From contig CAZCXH010000143.1 in the NCBI GenBank assembly GCA_964502525.1, forward strand, positions 1 through 13,598: 13,598 nucleotides of DNA, written 5' to 3'. This stretch comes from DATLYB01 sp964502525. Lineage in GTDB: Bacteria; Bacteroidota; Bacteroidia; Chitinophagales; CAIOSU01. The position numbers and the translations under genes were made by a program. The notes beneath the pieces are model-generated. The model ran no database searches. It was not told the origin of the DNA and worked only from the letters and a program-made list of their open reading frames with translations. Each line of letters starts with the position of its first letter. Within the stretch, counting starts at the first letter, position 1. Below are positions 6,328-13,521 of the stretch, piece by piece.

Positions 6328-7737
6328 ATGATTAAAACTGTCCGCCTGCTACCGTTATCTTGTATTTTTTTTATCGTCAGCAGTTGCAGTTCCACCGGGT
6401 ACCTGTTCCGGTACAATGTACCTGACATCACCGACACCCGCATATTTTCAACCGACACCATTCACAAAGGCGGTAAGCCTTTCCTGTTCCACGAAGCCGG
6501 TTGCCACCCGTTGCCGGAAGTAGCCTTTTGGGCAAACGGCAGGAAGGTGCCTGCTGACATGACTCCTGAAGAATTTTTAGAAGAGAATGCCACTACTGCC
6601 TTTCTCGTAATCCGCAATGATTCAATACTTTATGAGAAATACTTTGATGGTTACTCCAGAGAGAACCATTCGCAGGTTTTTTCAGTCACCAAGTCGGTCA
6701 CCTCGATGCTGGTGGGCATCGCAATAGATGAAGGCTACATAAAAGGTATAGACCAGCCTGTTTCCGATTTTCTGCCTTATTTCAAGGAGGACAGGCGCAG
6801 CAGCCTGACACTGGACAACCTTCTGCAGATGACTGCTGGCTTCCCATCGGACTACAAATCGCTGGGCAAGGTGATCAATCTCTATTACACCAAAGACCAG
6901 GAAAAACTTATCAGGCGGGCAAAACAGAAATACGAGAAGGGTACCCGCTTTGCCTATTCCTCCCCCACCACCCAGATATTGGGAATGTGCCTTGAAAAAG
7001 CAACCGGGAAGCGCTTTTCAGAATATCTCGAGGAAAAGTTGTGGAAGCCGATGGGGATGGAATACAATGCTTTGGTGGCTCTTGAAAAGCCAGGCGGAGA
7101 AGCTAAAATGTTCGGAGGATTGACAGCATCCATAGTTGACCTTGCCAAACTTGCAAGGCTTTACCTCCACAATGGCAACTGGAATGGAAAGCAACTGGTG
7201 CCTGAAGAGTGGGTGCTCGCTGCAAGACAATCTGATACGGTTAACGGGCGGTCGGGCAAATATGCGTACTGCTGGTGGCTCGACACCTATCCGCGCAAAG
7301 TGGGCTATTCAGAAAATGATTTTTTTGCCGGTGGGTTCAGGGGGCAGGTTGTTTATGCCAATCCCAATGACAACACCATCATCGTAAGGCTGGGGAAAAG
7401 GGAGCACGGGGTGTTTTGGCCTCATGCGCTTTCAAAGCTATCGCTCATCCAGGAATGCCAGGACCATGGCTGCGATGCCATTGACCTGCTTGCGCTCGAA
7501 GGCGACTACAAAAGCAAAAACGGCAAGTTCTTCAAGCTGAAAAACCTTGATGACATCCTCATCCTTGAAGATTTTGAATCTGCTGATGCCGGGAAAGTTG
7601 AACTGCTTCGCGACAGCAATATCAGTTTCGTCAACAAGGATAAAGACCTGAAGATAATTGTGGACTACAGGAACCAGCAGGTGAAGGGTTTTTTCCTGGA
7701 AGGTCCCCACGGCTCCCAGTTTTTTGCAAAGATTTGA
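6328..7737 (+). CDS. Serine hydrolase lipoprotein, beta-lactamase (class C/PBP-like) fold
   Basis: A 469-aa protein counted from ATG 6328. The frame is open further up to 6127, but that stretch crosses a heptamer repeat, and only Met 6328 gives a proper lipoprotein signal: KTVRLLPLSCIFFIVSSC with lipobox VSSC and Cys20. The catalytic SxxK is Ser119-Val-Thr-Lys122 (FSVTKSV). The second motif is Tyr210-Ser-Ser212 (YSS instead of YxN), and GGFRGQ near the end of the domain takes the KTG place. A C-terminal beta-rich domain of about 80 residues follows. Family members include esterases, D-aminopeptidases and carboxypeptidase-like enzymes. YSS and the lack of KTG argue against a true beta-lactamase. 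It probably sits in the outer or inner membrane facing the periplasm. The acylase gene follows after 72 nt, possibly in the same transcript. Confidence 0.88.
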   Translation: MIKTVRLLPLSCIFFIVSSCSSTGYLFRYNVPDITDTRIFSTDTIHKGGKPFLFHEAGCHPLPEVAFWANGRKVPADMTPEEFLEENATTAFLVIRNDSILYEKYFDGYSRENHSQVFSVTKSVTSMLVGIAIDEGYIKGIDQPVSDFLPYFKEDRRSSLTLDNLLQMTAGFPSDYKSLGKVINLYYTKDQEKLIRRAKQKYEKGTRFAYSSPTTQILGMCLEKATGKRFSEYLEEKLWKPMGMEYNALVALEKPGGEAKMFGGLTASIVDLAKLARLYLHNGNWNGKQLVPEEWVLAARQSDTVNGRSGKYAYCWWLDTYPRKVGYSENDFFAGGFRGQVVYANPNDNTIIVRLGKREHGVFWPHALSKLSLIQECQDHGCDAIDLLALEGDYKSKNGKFFKLKNLDDILILEDFESADAGKVELLRDSNISFVNKDKDLKIIVDYRNQQVKGFFLEGPHGSQFFAKI

Positions 7738-7782
7738 TGCTGATGCGGTAATTCGGTAATGCACCGATGTGCTGATTGATCA
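7735..7782. repeat. Degenerate octamer-phased array after the serine hydrolase gene
   Basis: From the stop codon on, the sequence runs in 8-bp units that begin with AT at 7743, 7751, 7759, 7767 and 7775 (ATGCGGTA, ATTCGGTA, ATGCACCG, ATGTGCTG, ATTGATCA). The similarity between units is modest. It fills most of the 72-nt gap to the acylase gene. Confidence 0.45.
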
Positions 7783-7809
7783 TTCACTGCAAATAATGAA
7801 GAATTCAAT

Positions 7810-9930
7810 ATGTTAATTCGTCATTCGTCATTCGCCATTCGTCATTTCCTGTTTGGATACTTTTCGCTCATGATGGTATCGGCACACTCTCAAATCGTCC
7901 AAATTGATCCTTCCAGAATTGACATCGTGCGCGATTCGTTTGGCGTACCGCACATTTTCGCCAAAACCGATGCCGAAGTGGCTTATGGCCTTGCATGGGC
8001 AACATGCGAAGATGATTTTGAAACGCTGCAATGGGGATTGCTTGCCGGCAAAGCCATGATGGGCAGGCATCTTGGAAAGGAGGGCGCGATCATTGACTAT
8101 GTCGGTAACCTGCTGCGCATCAGCGAAACAGTGGAGGCGCAGTTTGACTCAGCCTTTTCCGATGAATTCAAAAAACTGATGGACGGATATGCGCAGGGGC
8201 TGAATAAATACGCAGAATTGCACCCCAGGGAGATTTTAGTGAAAAAAGCCTTTCCGGTAACCACAAAAGATATGGCTAAGGGATACTGCTTCGCCATGTC
8301 GCTGATGTGCGGTGTGGATGATGCGCTGAAAAAAATCATGAGCGGGGAGATACTTGATTCCGATGACCGCTTCCGGGGCGTGGGTTCCAATGCGTTTGCC
8401 TTCAATTCAAACATTACCAAAGACGGGAACACTTATCTCGCCATCAATTCGCATCAGCCGATCGAAGGTCCGCTCTCATGGTATGAGGCGCACCTGTGCA
8501 GCGAGGAAGGATGGAACATTGTCGGTGGCTTGTTTCACGGAAGTGTTTCCGTTCTGCATGGCACGAATGAATACCTCGGATGGGCGCATACCGTCAACGA
8601 GTTTGACCCGATTGATGTTTTTAAACTCGAAATGCATCCCACCGAAGAGAATAAATACAAGTTTGACGGTGAATGGATTGACCTTGAAGAAAGGAAGGCG
8701 AAACTCACCGTGAAGCTGTTCAAGCATTTTCCCCTGAAGCTGACCGTGGGGAAAAAAGTGTGGTGGAGCAAATATGGAGCAACAATGAAGACCCAATACG
8801 GCACATTTTCCGTCCGCCTCGCTGCCAACCAGGTGATAACGCCTGCGGAGGAATGGTTTCATATGAACAAAGCGAAGAATTTTACGGAATTCAGAAAGGT
8901 GCTCGATATGCAGGGAATGGCAAGGATGACGGTGGTATATGCTGACCGGTATGATACGATTTACGCGCTTTCAAACGGGCTTATTCCCAGGCGCGCGCCT
9001 GGCTACGAATGGAACCGGGTTGTGCCAGGTGATACATCAGCAACACTATGGACCGAATATTACCCAGCCAGGGCATTGCCGCAACTGCTGAATCCCGATT
9101 GCGGATACGTTTTCAATACCAATAATTCGCCATTTGAAGCCACCTGCCAGCATGATGATTTGCTGATGGAAAACTATAATCCGTCAATGGGCTATCATCT
9201 GAACAAAACCAACCGCAGCGAGCGGGTGCAGGAGCTTATGGAAGGATATGAGCGCACCGGGATTGACTGGAATGATTTTTTGAGGATAAAGTTTGACGCG
9301 CAATTGCCCGACAGCCTCATCTTCACCAACGGCATAGACCTTAATGACATCAAGAAGCTTGATGAAAAAAAATATCCCGACATCGCTGATGCAATAGCGA
9401 ATATCAAAAAGTGGAACCGCCAGGCGACATTGGACAACACAGACATCGCCATTTATTACTATGCGTTCCATAATATCCTTAAGGATGCTTTCAAGCGATT
9501 TCAGACCTATGATGTTGACGCAGTGGCGCGCGAGGAGATGTTCGTCAGGAGTATCCGCAAGGCTAAAGCCGAGCTGATTGAGAAATTCGGGACGATAGAC
9601 GTTCCCTTGCGAAAGTTTCAGTTCCTGGTGCGCGGTGACAAAGAATATCCCGTGGCGGGCTGCCCCGATGCCATCAAAGCCGCTTATTGCAAACCCTACA
9701 AGGACGGGCTGTGGAAACTATGGGTGGGAGAATCATACATCCAGTTGGTGAAGTTTACAAAGGACGGACCTGAGATTGAATCAATAAGCCCCTTCGGTGC
9801 AGCCAATAAGCCGGGACATCCCCATTCCACCGACCAGATGGAAATGTTTGTTGCTGAAAAATTGAAGAAAATGCCGCTGGATAAGGAAACAGTATATAAG
9901 CAGGCTGAAGCGATTTATCAGCCGAGGTAA
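7810..9930 (+). CDS. Penicillin acylase family protein (Ntn hydrolase; acyl-homoserine-lactone acylase-like)
   Basis: A 706-aa precursor with the layout signal peptide, alpha chain, beta chain. RIDIVRDSFGVPHIFAKTDAEVAYGLAWATCEDDF (written here only to mark residues 36-70 of the start of the alpha chain) is replaced in practice by the short hallmarks VRDSFGVPHI and YGLAWATCEDDF. The autocleavage site is Gly192-Ser193 in GVGSNAFAF; Ser193 becomes the N-terminal nucleophile. His sits at position 23 of the beta chain (INSHQP), as in PvdQ-type acylases, and NTNNSPF (436-442) supplies the oxyanion-hole Asn. A secretion signal ends near SAHSQ (24-28). The n-region of that signal is encoded by an ATTCGTC heptamer array; a later ATG pair at residues 21-22 would remove the signal, so 7810 is preferred. 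It cleaves amides such as acyl-homoserine lactones or N-acyl amino acids; the substrate is not determinable here. Confidence 0.92.
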   Translation: MLIRHSSFAIRHFLFGYFSLMMVSAHSQIVQIDPSRIDIVRDSFGVPHIFAKTDAEVAYGLAWATCEDDFETLQWGLLAGKAMMGRHLGKEGAIIDYVGNLLRISETVEAQFDSAFSDEFKKLMDGYAQGLNKYAELHPREILVKKAFPVTTKDMAKGYCFAMSLMCGVDDALKKIMSGEILDSDDRFRGVGSNAFAFNSNITKDGNTYLAINSHQPIEGPLSWYEAHLCSEEGWNIVGGLFHGSVSVLHGTNEYLGWAHTVNEFDPIDVFKLEMHPTEENKYKFDGEWIDLEERKAKLTVKLFKHFPLKLTVGKKVWWSKYGATMKTQYGTFSVRLAANQVITPAEEWFHMNKAKNFTEFRKVLDMQGMARMTVVYADRYDTIYALSNGLIPRRAPGYEWNRVVPGDTSATLWTEYYPARALPQLLNPDCGYVFNTNNSPFEATCQHDDLLMENYNPSMGYHLNKTNRSERVQELMEGYERTGIDWNDFLRIKFDAQLPDSLIFTNGIDLNDIKKLDEKKYPDIADAIANIKKWNRQATLDNTDIAIYYYAFHNILKDAFKRFQTYDVDAVAREEMFVRSIRKAKAELIEKFGTIDVPLRKFQFLVRGDKEYPVAGCPDAIKAAYCKPYKDGLWKLWVGESYIQLVKFTKDGPEIESISPFGAANKPGHPHSTDQMEMFVAEKLKKMPLDKETVYKQAEAIYQPR
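7816..7843 (+). repeat. ATTCGTC heptamer array inside the acylase signal-peptide coding region
   Basis: Four tandem 7-bp units: ATTCGTC, ATTCGTC, ATTCGCC, ATTCGTC. They encode the stretch RHSSFAIRH at the start of the acylase. Loss or gain of one unit would shift the reading frame. Confidence 0.8.
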
Positions 9931-9971
9931 GGTCGTGTTCTTGCGTCACATCGAAGCCAGCCTGCCCGCTG

Positions 9972-10901
9972 TCACTCCACCAACCCTCTTCCTGTTTTTT
10001 TGATTTCATTGCTTTCCCTCAGCTCGTGCATGATGTTGTCCAGTATCCCGTTGATGAAATCCTTGCTGCGCGGGGTGCTGTATATCTTGGAGATGTCAAT
10101 GTACTCATTGATGGAAACCTTTACGGGTATCTGCTCGAAGCACAGCAGCTCGCACAGCGCCATCTTCATCAATATCATGTCGAGGTGGGCGATGCGGTCG
10201 AGGTCCCAATTTTTCAGCTTAGGCTTGATCATTTGAGAGTAGCACTCATTATTGGCAATGGTTTTTTCCAGCAGTTGCTTGGCAAACTCCTCTTCCCCGC
10301 TCGAATCAGGCAAGTCCAGTTGGCGCGAGTTATTTTCCGCAGAAAGCTGCCCCAGCAATTCTTCCATGCTGAAATTTATCTTGCCCAGTTCGGAAATGCA
10401 TTCGGAGAAATTATCCTCCACATACTGGTGATATCCCGGGCTTTTCTGAATCACGCTGCTGTAGATGAATGAGATAATTTCCTTATCTCCGCTGCCCTCC
10501 GCGCTTTTCGAACAGTAGTCCCGGTATTCTTTTTCTTCTGACAATTTTTTAAAAAGTTCTTTCACCAGACCGGTCTCCTCCTCAGTCATGGTGAGGCTGA
10601 GCCTTTTGCCGATCATTTGGTCGGCACGTAAAGCTTTCACGAAGGGATTTTCGGCAAGCCTCGTGCTGAACCGGAGGTCTTCCTCTGTGGGAAGCAGCTT
10701 GGACGATTTGATTTCATGCTCTTTTTTGATATAATCGGCAATCCTTGCAATGAGAGCAAAGTTGAATATCAGAAGGTTGTATGATTTCTCAATGCTTTTT
10801 TCGAGCATCTTGATCGCCTGTTCAGGTGTCGCGGTGTTGCTGTGTTCGAGGGAATACAGCACCTGCATCACCTTCACCCTGAGATTTCTTCTGCTTAACA
10901 T
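9972..10901 (-). CDS. nusB: Transcription antitermination factor NusB, long Bacteroidetes form
   Basis: A 309-aa protein. NusB binds boxA RNA with NusE (ribosomal protein S10) and takes part in rRNA antitermination. The opening MLSRRNLRVKVMQVLYSLE matches the usual NusB start (R..R..a.q.LY). The C-terminal core is recognisable around residues 222-290: LDRIAHLDMILMKMALCELL, then IPVKVSINEYIDISKIYSTP and RSKDFINGILDNI. The protein is about twice as long as the E. coli form because of a long middle region between the first helix and the core, as I recall for other Bacteroidetes. It converges on the acylase gene with 41 nt between the stops and no clear terminator there. An ATG start and an exact -7 promoter element 62 nt upstream support the call. 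Confidence 0.93.
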   Translation of the reverse strand: MLSRRNLRVKVMQVLYSLEHSNTATPEQAIKMLEKSIEKSYNLLIFNFALIARIADYIKKEHEIKSSKLLPTEEDLRFSTRLAENPFVKALRADQMIGKRLSLTMTEEETGLVKELFKKLSEEKEYRDYCSKSAEGSGDKEIISFIYSSVIQKSPGYHQYVEDNFSECISELGKINFSMEELLGQLSAENNSRQLDLPDSSGEEEFAKQLLEKTIANNECYSQMIKPKLKNWDLDRIAHLDMILMKMALCELLCFEQIPVKVSINEYIDISKIYSTPRSKDFINGILDNIMHELRESNEIKKTGRGLVE

Positions 10902-10943
10902 GTTGCAGCTTTAAAGAACTTTTCTGAACTACTGCCGTTTGGT

Positions 10944-10970
10944 TAATCTTGTAAGATTAGCGCAAAGCTA
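10944..10970 (-). promoter_or_regulatory. Putative nusB promoter with overlapping palindrome
   Basis: On the minus strand TAGCTTTG (10963-10970, plus-strand CAAAGCTA) is an exact Bacteroidetes -7 element (TAnnTTTG), 62-70 nt before the nusB ATG. No good TTTG -33 element lies at the usual distance. Directly downstream, TAATCTT-GT-AAGATTA (10944-10959) is a perfect 7-bp-arm palindrome covering the expected start site, so it could be an operator or a 5'-end hairpin. Confidence 0.55.
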
Positions 10971-11061
10971 AGAATATAGTTAATTGGTTAATCGGCTTAT
11001 TAGTTGATTGGTAATAACAGTTGTAGTCCGGCAAACTAATGTGCAATGTCAAGCCCCCCGG

Positions 11062-11083
11062 ATTCCAGCACGTGGTGCGGAAT
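11062..11083. other. Stable hairpin in the spacer upstream of the ABC exporter gene
   Basis: ATTCC-A-GCAC-GTG-GTGC-GGAAT folds into a 9-bp stem with a single bulged A and a 3-nt loop. It lies about 120 nt before the ABC start codon. There is no following T-run on either strand, so it is not an ordinary terminator. A role in the leader of the ABC mRNA or as a protein site is possible. Confidence 0.5.
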
Positions 11084-11117
11084 GATTTACACGTTACCAT
11101 CTTTCTGAAGACCAATG

Positions 11118-11146
11118 GTAAACCGGAAACAGGTAAACCGTACACC
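11118..11146. repeat. Second copy of the GTAAACCG-type dispersed repeat
   Basis: It contains GTAAACCG (11118-11125) and GTAAACCGT (11133-11141). It is an inverted copy of 6165-6193 with 26 of 29 identical positions. Confidence 0.65.
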
Positions 11147-11204
11147 TTCAATTTCCTGACAAAAGCCCGATAACCAATTAACCGATAAACCGATTAACCG
11201 ACAA

Positions 11205-13019
11205 GTGAAGCACCTCAAAGTCCTCAATAAGTATTTCTTCCAATACAAATGGCATTTCCTGCTCGGTGTCGTGTTCGTAGCGGTATCGAACTATTTCGGC
11301 ATCCTTTCACCTCAGGTGATCCGATATTCATTTGACTTGGTGAAGGACAACCTTTCTTATTACAGCCTTTTTGAGGGCTTTGAGTTGCAGGAAAGTTTCT
11401 ACTCGCTGTTCAGCGCGGCATTGCTTTTTTTCGGAATAACCGTGCTGCTGTTGGCAATCTTAAAAGGGGTATTCATGTTTTTCATGCGCCAAACGCTCAT
11501 TGTGATGTCGCGGCTGATTGAGTTCGATATGAAGAACGAGATGTACAACCATTACCAGCAACTGAGCCTCGCTTTTTACAAGCGCAACAACACGGGCGAC
11601 CTCATGTCGCGCATCACGGAAGATGTGTCGCGCGTGCGCATGTATGTGGGACCAGCGGTGATGTATGGCGTGAACCTGCTGGTGCTGATGGTGATGAGCA
11701 TTTACGCCATGCTTTCGGTTAATGTAGAGCTGACGCTGTATGTATTGATTCCGCTGCCTGCGCTCGCCATCTCCATTTATTATGTAAACAACCTCATCGA
11801 GCACCGCAGCGAGATGATTCAAAGGAAGTTGTCTGAATTGACCACTGCTGCACAGGAGTTTTATTCCGGCATCCGCGTCATCAAATCTTACGTGCAGGAA
11901 AAACAAATAGCGAAATTTTTCGACAGCGAAAGCGAAAAATACAAGGGCGAAGCTTTGAAGCTCGCCAGGGTGGAGGCATTCTTTTTTCCGCTCATGCTGC
12001 TGCTCATCGGGTTGAGCACCATATTCACAATCTGGATGGGTGGCATCGGGGTGATGAAGGGGCAGATCAGCCCGGGCAACATTGCAGAGTTTGTTTTGTA
12101 TGTGAACATGCTCACATGGCCGGTAACCGCTATAGGATGGGTGGCGTCCATCACCCAGCGGGCTGCCGCCTCGCAAAAAAGGATCAACGAGTTTTTGAGT
12201 GAAAAACCTGAAATCATTTCGGGGAAAGAGAACAGCATCCTGATGAAAGGCAATATCCAGTTCAGGGAAGTCAGCTTCATTTACCCCGATACCGGTGTGG
12301 AAGCGCTGAAAGATGTATCGTTTAGCATCAAACCCGGACAAAAACTGGCTATCATTGGAAGGACGGGTTCCGGGAAAACCACCATTGCCGACCTGCTGGT
12401 GAGGATGTACGATGTCACGAAGGGCGAGATTTTGATTGACGGCATTCCCATCGGCAAACTGGATCTTGCGGTCGTTAGGAGGCAAATCGGCTACATCCCG
12501 CAGGATGTCTTTCTTTTTTCCGACACTGTTGAGAATAACGTGAGCTTTGGCGCTGACGGGCTTGACAAAGCTGCCGTTGCTGAAGCCGCAAAAAGCGCAT
12601 CGGTGCACCAGGACATTGAGGGGCTGCCTCATCATTACGAAACTATTGTCGGAGAACGAGGAGTCACTCTTTCTGGCGGGCAAAAGCAGCGCATCTCCAT
12701 CGCGCGCGCCTTCCTGAAAAATCCGCAGATAATGATCCTCGATGATTGCCTTTCTGCCGTTGACGCCAAAACAGAAAAAGCCATCCTTACCGCGCTCAGA
12801 AACCTGTTAAATGACAAAACCGCGATCATCATCACCCACAGGATATTCACCCTGCTCGATTTTGACAACATCATCGTGCTCGCCAATGGAAAAATTGTTG
12901 AAGAAGGCACACACGCTGAACTGCTTGCCTGCAAGGGCGCATACTATGATTTATTTGAAGCTCAGAAGCAGGAGGATGTGGAGGAAAATCGGAGGTTTAA
13001 AAAAAATTTCCTCGCCTGA
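11205..13019 (+). CDS. ABC exporter, fused membrane and ATPase domains (MsbA/multidrug type)
   Basis: A 604-aa half-transporter. The N-terminal membrane domain (about residues 1-320) shows several hydrophobic helices, for example FLLGVVFVAVSNYFGIL and LLLIGLSTIFTIWMGGIGV. The nucleotide-binding domain follows: Walker A GRTGSGKT (385-392), Q-loop Gln433 in IPQDVFLF, signature LSGGQKQR (489-496), Walker B IMILDD ending at Asp513, D-loop SAVD, and H-loop His545 in ITHR. The residue after Asp513 is Asp514 where the catalytic Glu usually stands. It likely exports lipids, glycolipids or drugs from the cytoplasm as a dimer. It starts at GTG 11205-11207: no ATG lies between this and the upstream in-frame stop at 11157-11159. 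No partner half-transporter is adjacent. The PUR gene follows after 70 nt with its own promoter. Confidence 0.93.
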   Translation: MKHLKVLNKYFFQYKWHFLLGVVFVAVSNYFGILSPQVIRYSFDLVKDNLSYYSLFEGFELQESFYSLFSAALLFFGITVLLLAILKGVFMFFMRQTLIVMSRLIEFDMKNEMYNHYQQLSLAFYKRNNTGDLMSRITEDVSRVRMYVGPAVMYGVNLLVLMVMSIYAMLSVNVELTLYVLIPLPALAISIYYVNNLIEHRSEMIQRKLSELTTAAQEFYSGIRVIKSYVQEKQIAKFFDSESEKYKGEALKLARVEAFFFPLMLLLIGLSTIFTIWMGGIGVMKGQISPGNIAEFVLYVNMLTWPVTAIGWVASITQRAAASQKRINEFLSEKPEIISGKENSILMKGNIQFREVSFIYPDTGVEALKDVSFSIKPGQKLAIIGRTGSGKTTIADLLVRMYDVTKGEILIDGIPIGKLDLAVVRRQIGYIPQDVFLFSDTVENNVSFGADGLDKAAVAEAAKSASVHQDIEGLPHHYETIVGERGVTLSGGQKQRISIARAFLKNPQIMILDDCLSAVDAKTEKAILTALRNLLNDKTAIIITHRIFTLLDFDNIIVLANGKIVEEGTHAELLACKGAYYDLFEAQKQEDVEENRRFKKNFLA

Positions 13020-13039
13020 TTATTTTTTCCTTACATTTG
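13007..13039 (+). promoter_or_regulatory. Putative Bacteroidetes promoter for the PUR-domain gene
   Basis: TACATTTG (13032-13039) is an exact match to the -7 element TAnnTTTG. TTTC (13007-13010), 21 nt upstream, is one base off the -33 element TTTG and overlaps the end of the ABC gene. Transcription would begin near 13046, leaving a leader of about 45 nt before the GTG start. Confidence 0.6.
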
Positions 13040-13089
13040 GACGACAAAATACATTTATTTACCTTCGGGCTGTAAAAAAACAATAAAAA

Positions 13090-13521
13090 GTGGAGAACGA
13101 AAACAGAAAGACACCTGCGGTTTTTTCAAAAACAATACGCGCGGGAAGAAGAAGAACCTATTTCTTCGATGTCAGAACGACAAGGGGTAACGATTACTTC
13201 GTCACTATTACTGAAAGCAAGAAACGTTTTCATGAAGATGGCTATGACCGCCATAAGGTGTTCCTTTACAAGGAAGACTTCAACAAGTTTATGGATGCGC
13301 TGAACGAAGTGGTTAATCACGTTAAAACCGACCTGCTTCCTGAATATGATTTTGACGAGTTCAGCAAGAACTACGAAGAAGGCGCAGACCACTTCGATGA
13401 TCATGAAGGCGGCAAAAAGGAACCATCCCATGATGAATCAAAATCGGATTTTGACGAGCCGGTTAAAAAGCCTGCTGAGTCTCCACCGCCCGCAGGCGAT
13501 GATGATGACCTGAAGATGTAA
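13090..13521 (+). CDS. PUR-domain nucleic-acid-binding protein (DUF3276 family)
   Basis: A 143-aa protein. Residues 10-85 form one PUR repeat: KTIRAGRRRTYFFDVRTT, then NDYFVTITESKKRF and HKVFLYKEDFNKFMDALNEVV, the strand-strand-strand-helix pattern shared with Borrelia BpuR and eukaryotic Pur-alpha. Residues 86-143 are a low-complexity tail rich in Asp, Glu and Lys with prolines, probably disordered. Bacterial members bind single-stranded DNA and RNA as dimers; the cellular role in Bacteroidetes is not established to my knowledge. The start is GTG 13090-13092, with no ATG nearby and no Shine-Dalgarno sequence. It lies 70 nt after the ABC gene and has an exact -7 promoter element. The 77 nt after its stop hold no clear terminator. 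Confidence 0.88.
   Translation: MENENRKTPAVFSKTIRAGRRRTYFFDVRTTRGNDYFVTITESKKRFHEDGYDRHKVFLYKEDFNKFMDALNEVVNHVKTDLLPEYDFDEFSKNYEEGADHFDDHEGGKKEPSHDESKSDFDEPVKKPAESPPPAGDDDDLKM

Larger units (their letters stand above)
10980..11205. repeat. Inverted octamer arrays bracketing the nusB/ABC spacer
   Basis: The left array is TTAATTGG, TTAATCGG, CTTATTAG, TTGATTGG (10980-11011). The right array is CCAATTAA, CCGATAAA, CCGATTAA, CCGACAAG (11174-11205). Both keep an 8-bp period, and the right is an inverted relative of the left: aligned as a stem, 24 of 32 positions pair and one unit pairs perfectly (10988-10995 with 11190-11197). The right array touches the GTG start of the ABC gene. Together with 10902-10979 this makes up the 303-nt gene-free spacer; a 64-residue minus-strand frame in it (10957-11151) runs through the repeats and is not taken as a gene. 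Confidence 0.6.

Noticed and set aside
6328..7737. Reading the lipoprotein as a true beta-lactamase resistance gene
   Set aside because: The second motif is YSS and there is no KTG; the family is dominated by esterases and peptidases.
55..7966. Shared 12-bp word ATTTTCGCCAAA near 56-67 and 7955-7966
   Set aside because: One copy is inside the acylase coding sequence and a match of this length is expected by chance.
9931..9971. Possible bidirectional terminator between acylase and nusB
   Set aside because: No stable stem followed by a T-run on either strand could be drawn in these 41 nt.
10957..11151. 64-residue minus-strand open frame between nusB and the ABC gene
   Set aside because: It runs through repeat DNA; its start resembles the VYGLPV-type translation of the other GTAAACCG copy, so it reflects the repeat and not a gene.
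11460..12683. 407-residue minus-strand frame opposite the ABC gene
   Set aside because: Histidine-rich and low in family features; an antisense shadow of a well-supported gene.
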